A DNA stretch of 64,000 nucleotides from the NCBI GenBank assembly GCA_020284085.1, contig JACEVL010000144.1, forward strand, positions 124,001-188,000, given 5' to 3'. A program made the position numbers and the translations under genes. Under the pieces are notes generated by a model. It was not told the DNA's origin. It made no database searches and was given only the letters and a program-made list of their open reading frames with translations. Position 1 is the stretch's first letter, and every line of letters starts with the position of its first letter. Source of the stretch: Aporrectodea caliginosa. Its lineage: Eukaryota > Annelida > Clitellata > Crassiclitellata > Lumbricidae. Positions 1 through 13,451 of the stretch are shown here, piece after piece.

Positions 1-545
1 CTACGTCCGATCTGATGGGATAAGGTAGGCTACCTGTTGATAAACTCCGCCATTGTCGTATTCGGGTGGTGCCAGTCCCAAGGCAAGAATGGATAAATGG
101 AGGAGAGCGACGCTGATCATCTTCGTTTAAAATCGTTGGTCAAGACTCTGAGATCTTTTCTTGAATCATAATACCATCTACTTACTTACTTTTGACCAAC
201 GGCGCATACATCTTCGCTACGGCGGAATCAACGTTTTTCAAATTTGTTTGGCATCGGATTTTATAATATTTTTTATGTTAAATATAAAATATCTAAAAGA
301 ATTGTTCCTATAAACTTGCTTACCTGTTTTGTGTGGTGTATTAATTGACCAAAGGTTGGTCTGTAACTCGGGTGAGTCTGTAAGTATGCTCGAGCCTCAA
401 ATTGACCTCTTAATGCTGTAGGATATAAACACTGGTACGTTAGCGCCTAATACCTATTCAGCATTGTGAGTGAAATGAATATTTTACAGAACGAAATATT
501 GTTGTAGATATTAGCTCAATCTCTATATCTAATCTAATCTAATCT
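1..545. other. Intergenic sequence with a possible non-LTR tail
   Basis: No gene seen. 1-192 ends in a short (acttact)-type tail, which could be the 3' end of a retroelement. A (ctaat)n run lies at 527-545, just before the LINE fragment. Confidence 0.4.
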
Positions 546-547
546 GA

Positions 548-779
548 ACCTGGCGGTCCCATTCGCCCGCTCTGCAACAATGCAGAGCCGTTCCTTCTCT
601 GTGGTTGGTCCAACAACCTGGAACGGGCTAACACTAGATTTACGACACCTTCCAAACTGTTCTCAGTTTCACCAACTGTTGAAGACTGCATTCTTCCGTA
701 TGGCCTGGGTCGGGAGCGCTTCTGAGTAGGGATCTTGAAGGGGCGCTATATAAATTCTGATTGATTGATTGATTGGTTT
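548..779 (+). mobile_element. 5'-truncated L2-like LINE, family A, 3' end
   Basis: Nearly identical to 13190-13400: the end of an RT-encoding frame ([10 protein letters not shown]), its stop, then gggcgctatataaat and a (attg)n tail. Only one substitution is evident over about 200 bp, which indicates a young family. It lies upstream of KIF14. Confidence 0.85.
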
Positions 780-1094
780 GTAAAGCGATCTTTGACTTTA
801 AGCAGCGGAGAGATGCAGGTCAAATGACTCAAATCCCCTCCAGAAACCTGCTACGCAGTGTGGGAATTGTAAAAAATAACTGGGGGGTTAGACGACGTTG
901 ATTTATGTGCAGTTGGGGTGTGAAATGTAGACTTTACTATGGGAGCCTAAGAAAGACTAGGGAGGGTTGAACCCCCCCCCGGCAATTCTCACCCTGCTGC
1001 TACGAATTGCAGAGGAAAGGTCATTCCGTGTTGGAATATGGAACCGCAGTGTTTAGAATTAGGCTAAATGTATTAACTTATTTAAAGCAATAAT
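780..1094. other. Intergenic sequence upstream of KIF14, nothing recognised
   Basis: No frame, RNA gene or clear promoter element was recognised. A poly-C run (9 C) occurs near 971. Confidence 0.4.
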
Positions 1095-1378
1095 TACGCG
1101 TAAGGTAGAAGAAGTGCAGTCCCTTAAGCCAGCCCTGAGGCAACCATGGGTATGAAGTGTTATAGCGACTTCATTTTCTTAGCTCGACATATGAAGGTGG
1201 GTGGCCAGTCCTTTCCCACTGACAGTGTACTCATAATAGCTGAGTTGGCTAGGGGTGCAGGTGGAGCAGAAATCTCAAGCAAGATTTCTGCCCTGGCAGG
1301 CATTTGAACTCCTGACAGTCCAGCGCGCTAACCACTTACACTGTTGAGCGCTAACCACTGCATTATCGAGCACCCCAC
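1095..1378 (-). mobile_element. tRNA-derived SINE, family E
   Basis: On the minus strand the head reads ggggtgctcgataatgcag, followed by a Pol III A-box-like gtggttagcgc present twice, then a B-box-like agttcaaatgcc. The duplicated A box is unusual. The tail toward 1095 is poorly defined. Confidence 0.55.
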
Positions 1379-1554
1379 AAGGTAAGTAAATCTAAATTTG
1401 AGGTGCGGGCATGTGTTCACCTACCGCCGTCAAGTTGGATATTGGATATTTGGTATGGAAAGCCGCAAGGCTTATCAATAATAATGAATTTATGATTTTC
1501 TCAAATAACTCTGTTGTGATTATCTGTTTCAGAAAGATTTTAGTTTGCGTTGTC

Positions 1555-4500
1555 ATGGAAGCAAGGCGTAAGGCTTCTCAGAGTTGTCCAGGTTCAACCG
1601 AACATCTGGCTGGACACAAACCGAAAGATAAAGACAGTTCAGATGGCTTACAGATCAGTCGACCAGCAAGGACTATGCTTTCAACCGATGTCTTATGCAA
1701 CTCAGAGCGTAAATCCAGCACACAGTCTGCTGCAACCCGAGTCACTCAGAGACGTAAGTCAGACGATCCTCCATTTGCTGGGATGCCTTTGACTTTGACC
1801 CCAAAGATGGCTCTTCCATTGATGGGGAGACGCTACACAACTGAGTTTTCTACGCCTGAATGCTTTGGCATTGTTGCCTTTGAATCACCAAAGCTGCAGA
1901 CGAGAACAAAGTGTGGAAGCAGTGGTGACATTCTTGGAACATGCTTGGAAGACAGTTCAGGAATCATAGTTGCTGTTAGAGTACGGCCATTCACTTCAAG
2001 GTATGCATCTGCTAAACTGCTCTTACTAACAGTGGCAGGTACATGTAGTGTTTTTGCTGATAGGTTTTGTGTATCCGTTAGCTGGTGTGTGATCAATTGT
2101 CTAGTGTGTGGCATGCAGGATTATCGATAGAAAGGTCAGGTTTTAAATGTGTGCCATGTCTGAAATCTGTTTTTAAATCTTATTAATGCATCTGTAGCTC
2201 AGACTTACTGTACTATAAAGTGTAGATGCCTAATGATGTATTCTTTCTTTCTTCTTTCTTTCTCCTCCGTCAAGTATTCGCTGACGATGAGGCTCTAACA
2301 AAACTTCTCCATTTCGGTCGGTCTCTTGCGAGTTCTATTGCCCTTCTTAAGTCCCATCCTCTGTCTTCTATGTCCTCCAGTACGTTATCTATCCATCTCT
2401 TCTTCTGACGTCCTCTGCTCCTCGTTCCCTCCACCTCTCCGTGCAGCGCCTTTGCCGGCATTCTTCCGTTTTCCATCCTGATCACATGTCCATACCATAT
2501 AAGTCTTCGTTTCTTTATTCTTTCCACTACCGTTTCCTTCTGTCCCAGTTCTTCTCGTGTCACCTCATTCCGTATCTTTTCTCTTCGTGATCTATTCAGT
2601 AGTCCTCGTAGCCATCCCATCTCCGCCACCAGGAGTCTTCTCTCGTCCTCCTTTTTCATGATGTATTAGCCAAATTCAAATGCAACGAAACAACTCACTT
2701 AAAATTAATCGTGCGAACGGAAGGCATTAATTACTTGTTGAATGAAGTTTATCTACGTCACTGGAATTTAAATGCAGATAGAGTTTAAGGTTGTGGTATG
2801 AAAATTTGCACCACACCTACATCCATCTCATTGGAAGATTTTGGGAAGCTACTTTGGATCTCTATCACTAAAAGGCCAAACCACTGCCAAGTGTAGCATC
2901 TGACTGTAGGTCACTGATGTTCCTCACATATCAGACAGTTTATAAATATGAAAATTGTATCCTCTGAGATAGTAGAAAACATTGCTTCCTAGAGGAGATG
3001 CATGTAGTATCTTGTTAGAAGCTGCCAAAACAGTTCCTGCTGTATAGAAACTGAATTTCTTTTGACAGGGAAACAAATGAACCTGATGTCCGATGTGTTG
3101 TCTCGATGGAAGGCAATGAGACTGTTGTGACTCTGGGCAAAGGAGATGTCTATCGATTTACTTATGACTATTCATTCTGGTCGTTTGACCCAACCAGCCC
3201 AAACTATGCTGACCAGGTTCAAGTTTACCAGACTCTGGCAAAACCTCTGCTGAATAAAGTTTTTGAGGGATACAACACATGTCTGTTTGCTTATGGTCAG
3301 ACGGGAAGCGGAAAAAGTTACAGGTGAATTATTAGAAAGGGTGTAATGGATGAACTGTGAATGACCAATGAATTTCTTATCTGATTTCTGGCTCTTGTTG
3401 AGGAGACTTGTCATGGATGTTCTTGTATCATTGACTTAATATTCTCACTCGAACAGGATCTCTCTCTAGCCAAATGTTAATTAACTAAAGCCGTCAGGCT
3501 TTCCTGTTTTTCTAATTTATCTATAAACATGGAATTTGGAGGCACTTGAGCTGTTGCTATCAAATTGAGTTTTCAATTTTTCATAATGCAATGGGACTTT
3601 AATGGTCTGGGACTCACTGGCTAAAGACTACAACATGAACCATTAGCTGATGATCCTTTGTTATAAATTTCCATGCATTTTCATGTTAGTTGCTGTGTAT
3701 GCAAATTGAGCAAACCTTTAAAGCAGCTTTCCAAACGTGACTCTGTGCCCTGAACCAAAATAGTTCTGTATTCCTAGTCTTTCTGTGTATGAGGTTTTCT
3801 ATTGTAGCATAATGGGACATGGGCCTGAAGTTGGAATTGTTCCCAGATTTTGTGAGGATTTGTTCAAGCGAATTGATGCCGACACCAACTCCACTGTAAG
3901 TGTTGGGAGAAGTTTTTATATCGTGTCATGCATACGTATATACCAGTACTTTTCCAAGAATACACATACCTACTCTGGTAATACATGGACATGTATTTGT
4001 ATTTACTTGCTGATATTAATTGAGCACTAGGATTTTTTAGTCTTTTTCTTACAGAATTGCTTGCAGGAGCTGTTGTGTACTTACCATACTTGTACATGTA
4101 CAGCGCAATGCGTTTGTCAGGTGCTTCATTAAAGAAAAGATATTATTATTATTATTATTATATACTTAAATGTGCATACACACTGTGATCACCAGATACT
4201 GATTTGTTGACTTTTACAGGTGAAACTAAATGTTGAGATTAGCTTCTTTGAAATTTACAATGAGAAGATTCATGACCTTCTAAGTTCTTCAACAAAAGAG
4301 AAATCTAATAAGAAACCCAATGTAAGTGATGTTATTCTTAACCGATTATTGTATTGTTTGCTTTATTCTTGTATACATATATTATAATGTAAAATCTTTG
4401 CAGTCTTGAAATGTTCACTGGTTCATAGAGTAGTCAATGACCTACATAGGTCTTGAACTATAGCAGTATAGCACGCCACCTCACACTAGGCACAGTAATT

Positions 4501-7185
4501 TGGACTAAATAGAAATCTAGTCTAGTGAACTATCCCCTCATTTTTATAATTAGAGCATTTTCGGTAACTGTTGTATAATGTCATCAATAATGAACTCTAG
4601 CTTTGTTGAACACTAATCGATGTTACATGTAACCTGTTGGGTTCATGACAACTGGATTTATTGAATTAAACAAAAGATTGATTGTCTGGGCCATTTATGT
4701 AAAAATGGCTATTTTATCAAGTGTCCATTGAAATCCCTGCATTTCATTGAGCCTTTGAGAACATGTTATACTTAAAATTCCAGCGAACTGATCATAATTT
4801 CCAGTTGAAGTCATCTGGCCTGCAAGATATTAAGCAAACAATTGGAGTCTTTTTCATATTCTGTTGCAGCTGAAAGTTCGAGAGCATCCAGTGATTGGAC
4901 CATATGTAGAAGGCCTTTCATCATATGTTGTGAAGTCGTTTGATGATGTGAGCACTTGGATCACTATTGGTAATCAGAGACGAGCAACTGCTGCAACTGG
5001 CATCAACGACAATAGTAGCAGGTCACACTCTGTGTTCACACTCCTGCTCACACAGACACGGGTTAGTTTACACGATAATCGCTCACTTAGTCTTCAGACA
5101 GAACTTAGACATAAGACTTTGCACATTTCCTTAAATTGACATTAGAGAGTAAACCATGTTGTATGGTCGTACTCTGCCATCATACTTCTGCACACTCGAG
5201 GCATAGGCCTTTCATCATATGTTGTGAAATCATTGAGTGATTCAGATAATCATACTCTGCCTTTGCGCTTCTACAGTCACTGACACAGGAGTTTGCATCT
5301 AATTTAATTAATTAATTATTTTATCTTTGATGTTATGCTTGCGCTGTCACAGTTGGATGAAAAGAAATGCAGGGGTTTGGCAAATGCAATAAATTCATGC
5401 TCGTCCCTCTACTAACAATTTCATTTGAATTTTTGTTTGTAGACAGACAACATAGAAGGAGAGTGCATTGAGCACAGCGTGACGAGTCGTATCAATTTAG
5501 TTGACCTTGCAGGAAGTGAGAGACAGTCACAAGCCAAGACCTCTGGTGATAGACTCAAGGTAAAATTGTTTAAAACCCTGATGTTAGATGTTTTTCACTC
5601 AGATTCTCTTGAGTTTCAAGTTGTGTTCATATATAAAATAGTTCTTTTTGGGATGAGCTATAATACTTTGGCTTATAAGCTTTTTACGTGGGCAAAGTGG
5701 TTGACTAAACAGTATTCCATATCTCGTGTTGGCACATGTGAAAGTGCGGTTTTTCTGCTGATTGGGCTTTCAGCTGGCCATGGTCAAAACCCAAGATTCA
5801 GAACATTGGCTTGTCTGTGGAACATAGTATTGCTAAGCATTGCAGTTAACATTTTTAAATTAGATGTTAGTGTTGTAACGGTGTTCCCAACAAGCATCCT
5901 TAGTAACCGGCATCAGTATCAACCAGCATCATTGGCAACCAGTCTTCTAAACTTGGTGAGCTTTGTTGACTTCAGTCTCGTGATGGACAGTGGGAGCACA
6001 GGTGAACAGAATCCAATTCTGGTGATGGTTTAGGGCATCCTGATAGTATTTGTCAGTAGACCAATCACCTGTTTACACCACAGTACTCTGTAAATTTTGA
6101 AATATGTAAATTCTAAAAAAAATGCCTCGGCTTAAACTCAATCTATTCCGGATACTGATTTTGTTTGATTTTGAGGTATTTTATTAAATCATGAGAGATC
6201 AATGTTCTTCAAGCACACAGAATTTCAATAATTATTATATAAATAGTACTGTAGTTACTCTTGATATTGAAAACAATGCATGAGATAATAAATTGTGAAT
6301 GTATATGAACTGAAGTTATGATTTATTGTTAACAGGAAGGAGCAAGTATCAACCGATCACTCATGACCTTAGGAAAGGTCATCTCAAATCTCTCAGAAAA
6401 TTCACTTCATTTCAACAAGAAGAAGAAGCTTTACATACCTTATCGAGAATCGGTTTTGACCTGGTATGTAGTGCATTACTTAAATGATTGCTTTATAGCC
6501 TTTTGTATATCACAGTTTTCTTGTTGGTTGAACTCAGTAATTGTTTGACACCATTACTCCATTAGTGCTTCCATTTGACATTGGTAACAACGCTTTAAGG
6601 ATGAGCTGCATTGATTCCCAGTTGCTTGTAGTACATGCTCGTCGATAAAGTGTTACGGTATCAGCTTGTGGAAAATGCTAATAAGTCAATTTCCAAGTGC
6701 TTCCTTTTCTCCACCGAAGTCACATGTAACTTTTGCTTGTGTTAATCTATCTTGTTAGGTTCCATTCCTGTTCATCCATGACTCACTACCACCAATGTAG
6801 ATAGATTGTGTGTAGTCTTTGGTCTGTTCTTTGTTCAGTTTGTGTGTTGAATTGAGTGATTGATAACAGCCATGAATCTACATATTTATAGAACATGATT
6901 TGGCAATGATAATTTTATCTTTAGGGTCATGTATATTGAGCTGCCATTGATCAGGCACTGTTATGCATGGTAGGTAATAGAAGTAGTTACCTTGTTCTGT
7001 CCACTGATTTAGGTTACTGAAAGAAAGCTTGGGTGGAAATTCAAAAACTGCAATGCTGGCTACTATTAGTCCATCTAGCAGCCAAGCAGAGGAGACGTTG
7101 AGTGCCTTGCGATATGCCAGACAGGCCAGATATATTATCAACACAGCAAGAGTCAACGAAGATCCAAACGCCAAACTCGTACGAG
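1555..7185 (+). CDS. KIF14: KIF14 part 1: N-terminal extension and motor domain (exons 1-8)
   Basis: Exons are 1555-2000, 3069-3323, 3808-3895, 4220-4321, 4870-5061, 5443-5559, 6336-6463 and 7013-7185. Residues 1-136 are polar, rich in Ser, Lys and Arg, and low in predicted structure. The motor starts near residue 138 ([10 protein letters not shown]). The P-loop GQTGSGKS is at about 225-232, switch I NDNSSRSH at about 343-350 and switch II DLAGSE at about 382-387. The helix with [24 protein letters not shown] and the end of the motor ([13 protein letters not shown]) are also present. All nucleotide-binding residues are intact, so an active ATPase is expected. Exon 8 ends with a non-canonical GC donor (GCAAGT at 7186); the only nearby GT would give a premature stop. 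Confidence 0.93.
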
Positions 7186-10100
7186 GCAAGTTGCAAAGGG
7201 CAGTACATACAGTTTTTAAAATATTTTATTTTTAAATGACCCTTATAAATGATATTGGCAGCCGTCTAAATAGAAAGTTATCTGATTTAGTCCAAAAAAA
7301 TTCTTAACTTTATATTAGCTTTGTGGCTTCTGTTTTTAAGGCAAATGTATTGGCTTCCAAGAATAAAATGCAAGTCGTAAAATAAGCTATTATATTAATG
7401 CCACGACTGGCATGGGATTTCTTATGAATTAATTTTTCTGAAAGTTGACTAGCACTCATGTGCTGTCTGCTGACAAGGTATGTGATATTTGTGAGTTCTT
7501 CATCAGTGTTCTTAACAGTGTTTCCTTGTCTTATTGAGTCATTTACATTCTTTTCACAAGTTCGGTGTAACTAATTCCTATTATTCATCCATGCAAAAAA
7601 TTTATTTTCAGCTACTTGTATTTTTGGAATGATTATTTGTATATCATTCATGGCTGATGGATTGTAGCCAGAATGATAGCTGCTTGAACTGAGTGTTGAA
7701 ATTGAATTCTTGGTTGCGTTAGGCTATATTGTGTTAAACTCAGAACATGCTGAGATTTGTTAATGGCAGTGGCTGGAGAAACGGAGTAGTTCAAAGGTTG
7801 TTTAACCATAGCTGAACCTGATCCATTGTGTTGTGAGTTGGACAGAGAGAGCCTCTGAGTAGGTATCTTGCAGTTCTAATTGCTATATAATTCTGAATTA
7901 ATTTATGAAAGGATGATTGTGTGTAGATCTGCGAGCAGAAATTGACAAGCTCAAGGGCAGAGCTGGGTTGATCAGTGATGATGGTTACAAAGAGGAGATT
8001 GATCTTTTGAAGCGCCAGCTGTCAAGAAAGGAGAAAGAATTGGCAGAACTCAAACGGTTGGTTCTTATTTTGTAAATTTGGTTACATCTTACATAGGATA
8101 CTAGTAATGTGTCTTCATCACAGTAAACGTTAATTACACATTTCATTGGGGTTTTTAATGTTTCACTGTTGTTATTTTCCCACGAGCTGTACAAATTTGC
8201 AGTTTTCATTTTATGTTACATCTGCTGCTGCTTTGCAAAAGGTCATGGCAAGAAAGAATACAGAAATCTGAAGAAAGAATAATGGAGGAAGCTAAACTAC
8301 TTGAAGTAGGATTTTTATTGTTTATTGAAATATTAGTGCTACTATTAGAAAGTTTAAAGCTATATAGAAAATTTTAAAACTTTAAAGAAGATGCAAAGTG
8401 GTTGAAATGGAAATTGTTCTGATGCAAATTGAGTTTTCTAATGTAACCTTAGAATCTAATAACTTCCATAGCACCGTTTTGATATACAAGACACCATTGG
8501 ATGGTTGCTTCAAACAAGACCACAGTCAAAGTCATTTTGCATTACAGAAGCCAGATTGAAGTCTGATAAGTCAGAGAGCTAGAAGTCAAGTTATTTAGGG
8601 TAAGAAAACTTTAAAAGATTAATAATAATTAGGGGTGGGCAACGATTAAAATTTTTAATCGAAATTAATTGCTCGATTAAAATTTTGCATAACGCGATTA
8701 ATTTTTAGTCGCATGTCACAACAGAGAACAAGTAGGCCTACAACTACTCTACCGACTCTGAGATGTTACGTTGAATATGTGCTATATAAATGCAGTCAAT
8801 AAACAAAAAGCAATCATGCTTTTACTACTTGTTTTTACTTTTTAGGTTTTACTTTAAAGTTTAAACCTGGGACTATTATTACTGAATAATAATAATAATC
8901 AATAGTAGTCAGTAATAGTAGTCCCAGTTTGAACAGAGCGGTTTTATCAGGAATTGTTTTAGCACATTTCTAGAAATAATTGGGCGCAGAGACAATCGCG
9001 TTAACTGCATTAAAAGATTTCATCGTGTTAATTAATTGACGCATTGATCACGTTAATAACGCATTAAATGCCCAGCCCTAATAATAATAATAACATGACG
9101 ATTTGTATAGCGACGTGCCGAGGTCAAAGGAAAGGGCGCTGTACATGAGATTTGTTTTCAGTTTAGTTTTGAATGACTTTAGAGAACTGACAGAGTGGAC
9201 AAAGCTGGGCAGTAAATTTCAGGGCTTCAGACCAACCACCAAAAACACCTGAGAGCCAAAATGTGTTTTTGTGAGACACAGCCAGTCAGGGTATCTGTTG
9301 ATAAAATGCAGTATTTGCTGGGATCGGGTGAGCATGAAGCAGAGGTAGCTCGTCTGATTTAAGTGTAATGTTTTGTGAATTATAAGATAGATTTTAACTT
9401 AAATTCTTTATTGGGGAGCCACTGTAATGAGTGTATTATTGGTGTCATATGTTGTTGGCCCTTCCATTTGAGATGACCTACCACTTAAGCTCCGTTTTTT
9501 ACTTGTAAGCCATCTGACAGGGTTCTACAAGTCCCTCAAGTCTTTTTTCTTTAGTCGTGGCTGGGCCGGGAGCGCTCCTGAGTAGTTTCTTGAAGGGGCG
9601 CTATATAAATGCTCTGAATGAATGAATGAATGAATGATACCTTATTTGTTGATTATTGGCCATTTTATTGAAGCAGAAACCACACCTTGTATGCACAAGG
9701 AAAATCATTCGTCAATATTTACTTTAGTAGACTATAAAATTTTTGCAGAGGATGCTGGAAAGTGCAACCAGCCCCACAGAAAGTTTATGTCATGAAATGA
9801 AGAGGAGCAGAAATTGCTCTTGTTCTTAGATGAGCACATGAAACAGATTGCTAAAGGCTGACACATTTTTTTTATTTTAGAAAACCAGAACCATCTTGAA
9901 ACTAGACAACAAATTGCCAAACCTGGTAAACCTGAACGAGGATCCACAGCTTTCGGAAGTTCTGCTGTACATTCTTCAAGATGGATCTACAACAGTCGGC
10001 AGAAGAAGAGACGACTGCAGTCATGAAATCCAGCTCAATGGGCCACTGATTGAAGATGATCACTGGTTAGCTGGAATGGTCTATCTGAAATAGTTTCAGT

Positions 10101-13100
10101 TTTATTTCTGTTCTGCATTGTTGGTCTAACAGACGACCTCTTTGGGCATCTGTAAGCAACATTACTTCTCTTTACATCATTGTTCTCCATTTATTCAGCA
10201 TAAATCTCTAAATTAATGTATTCTGCTACAGAATACATTGTCAGTGTAATGTATACTGATGTATAATGGAGAATGGTATCTGAACTTTCATAACAGTTTG
10301 TTCGCATTTGGGACACACAAGCCAGTGTCAGGCAGGTGGCACGTTAGGTGCAACTTGCAGCTTGGTGAACCAGGGCTCTAAGTTTGTAAAAGATCTTGGT
10401 CGGATTGGTCTTACGTAGGATGTACAGAATCGTCCTGTGCAACACTGAATTTGACAGTTGTCCAAGCCAATGGCTATCCTCATTCTCTGCTGATCTGGCC
10501 CACAATAATTCCGTATGAGGAGCTCAGTCTGATCAGCAGGATGCCAGGGTCTTTCATATCAAATGCTGCACTGACATCTGGGAGTCAGAGGAGCATGAGG
10601 TGTCCGATATCAATGGCATCACAGATGTCAGAGAGAAGTCAGACTACTGGAACTTGTCCTGGAAGAACTGTCAAGTAGCCTTTCCAAAGAACAGATTGTA
10701 GCCTTTCCGTTAAGTTACAGGATTCTAAGTATCACAACAGGTGCTGCACAACTAATGTAATAACTCATATAGCACCAGTATAATTATCAAACTGTACAAG
10801 GCGTCAGTTGATGGTTGCTTCAAGTGCGATCAGAGTCAAAAATCCTAGTCCATTCCTATTTAAATATATTCCTAGTTGAGTTTTGTTTGACAAAATGTTT
10901 TCTTTGTAGTGTGTTTAAAAATCGCGAGTCAGTTGTCACAATTACGCCCATTGGTAAGGCTGTGACATACGTTAATGGTACTGTGATCACTGAGGCAACT
11001 GTCCTTCATCATGTAAGTGCTTCTGCTGCAGTTTTTCAACTCGATTATAATTTTGCAGTCTAAGTCTTGACCTCAGTATGAAAGGTGCTTGTCTAATTTA
11101 AAGGAAGTTTGCATTCAGAGTAAAACAAATCTCTTTAAGAATTAGACTTACCATATTTTCTAGATTGCAAGGTGCACCTTTCAATAAAGCAATGTAACAC
11201 AAAATGACAAACTGTTTGCAAAATATATACATGGCATGCACTCACTGTCAATGGAATTGCGGCACTGATGTTCCATTGGGGTGGAAAGCTACTTACTATA
11301 TATGCAAAATCACTTGTTTTTAGATATAATGTTACATGGTAAAGTGCTGTCGAATAAAACGTGTCACACTTTTTTAAATTTGCAGCACTGTTTGTGTAAT
11401 GCCATCTTGCATGATTGTTTGGATGGAAATGTTGTAATGTTATGATTCCAGCCCAATGGAACTAAAGTAACTGCATAAATAAAGATAATAATATATGTAG
11501 CACCTCAATTATTGTGGTCTTTAAAGTAATTGGACACTCGTCTGGCTTCAGCCTACAGTTCAAGTGATTTGATATCAGACAATTTTGTCTCTGAATTCTC
11601 TGGCCACACTGAGACTTGCATAAGTTTTACACCACTTTGAACAACATTTTATAATGTAATATTGAAGCAGATAACACAATTTGTTATACACTTTACTATC
11701 TTTCCTTTCTCTTCATCTTTTTAGTTCTGAAGATCATAATATATTGAGGTAGTTAAAAAGAATGTTACATGTAAACAATCAGTGTCAATCTTTTGCAGTC
11801 TAAAGGTTTGCTTACACATGTATACACTGGTACACTTAGCTATAGTTTACCATTGTTTTACACTGCTCATCTTCATGTTTGTGAATGTTCTTGCTTTGTC
11901 CAGGGAGACCGAGTTGTCCTAGGAGGAAATCATTATTTCAGGTGCACTGAAGTTTTGTAATTTTGATTAATTAGCAAATGTTTTTCTATTATAACCATTA
12001 CATATTGATTGTGATTGCTTTAGCTTTCGGATAAGAGACAAGAAATCTTTATGAATTTGCTTGTTTTGATTTCACATCATCATCATTAGGCTATTTTTTG
12101 TCTCTCTCTGTCTCTGTCTGTCTTTCTCTTGCTTTGGTTTTCTATCAGTTATTTTGCTTAGCTGTTTTTTCAATTTGAAGAACATTATTTTTTCCATTGG
12201 CACAGATTTAGCCATCCTCTTGAACTTCCCAAGGACCAGGCAACTTCTGCTGCAGATGGTGCTTCGCTAGGCAACAGTCGGCTGAAGGATTTTGAATTTG
12301 CTCGGCAGGAACTGGCAATGAAGCAAAATAACCGGTAAGGCTTGATTTGTTGCTCTGATTGTCATGAATTGTTTTTTATGCAATATTCCCAACATTTTAC
12401 CCAGGTTTCTTTTGTATTAAAAGTTTCTTTATAAATATTTGAAAGACCTGAAGACCTCACATTGCATATCAATTTCCTACGGTGTGCTAAGCCAGCTGTA
12501 TGCAGACCACACCCAGGCATATCTGCATTGCGCTCCCCTCGCCGCGATCGGGGCTGCCCGCACCATGCAACAGGCAATGGGGGCCCTCGCAGATTGGATG
12601 TCCTCGAACCGGCTCCGCCTCAACGCCCAAAAACCCATTTCATCTGGTTGGGCACCAGGCAACAGCTGGCCAAGCTAGACCGAAGCGCTCTCTCAGCTGA
12701 ATTCCCCACTATGTCCTTTTCTCTGGTGGTGCGTGACCTCAGGGTGCTATTGGACCAAGAGCTCACCTTTGCACCTCACATAAATCAAGTTTGCCGCAGC
12801 TGCTACTACCAGTTGCGGCAGCTCAGGGTCATTGCTCGCTCCCTGACTTTTAAAGCAGCAGTCTCCCTAGTTCACGCGTTTGTGCTGAGCCGCCTAGACT
12901 ATTGCGCTTCCATTTACGCTGGTCTCCCGCAGGTTCGAATCGAGAGGCTGGAGCGGGTTCACTGGGCTGCGGCTCGACTCATTGGCGGATTTGGTAAGAC
13001 CGACCGCATATCTCAGTATATGTGTGAGGTATTGCACTGGCTTCCTTTCCCTCAACGCATCTCATACAGGATCGCATCCTTGGTGTGGCGGTGCTTATCA

Positions 13101-13398
13101 GGCTGGGCACCCTCTTACCTGCGTGAGCTATGCCGCCCTCTTTCTTCTTGCACGGACCGCCGAGCACTGCGCTCCTCCGTCCACGGTGACCTGGCGGTCC
13201 CATTCGCCCGCTCTGCAACAATGCAGAGCCGTTCCTTCTCTGTGGTTGGTCCAACAACCTGGAACGGGCTAACACTAGATTTACGACACCTTCCAAACTG
13301 TTCTCAGTTTCACCAACTGTTGAAGACTGCATTCTTCCGTATGGCCTGGGTCGGGAGCGCCTCTGAGTAGGGATCTTGAAGGGGCGCTATATAAATTC

Positions 13399-13451
<53 letters not shown>

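Noticed and set aside
5479..6033. 184-residue plus-strand frame extending exon 6
   Set aside because: Only its first 81 bases are exon; the rest is intron 6 read-through after the donor at 5560.
10451..10678. 75-residue plus-strand frame
   Set aside because: The minus strand shows degraded LINE RT motifs, so the plus-strand frame is a shadow.
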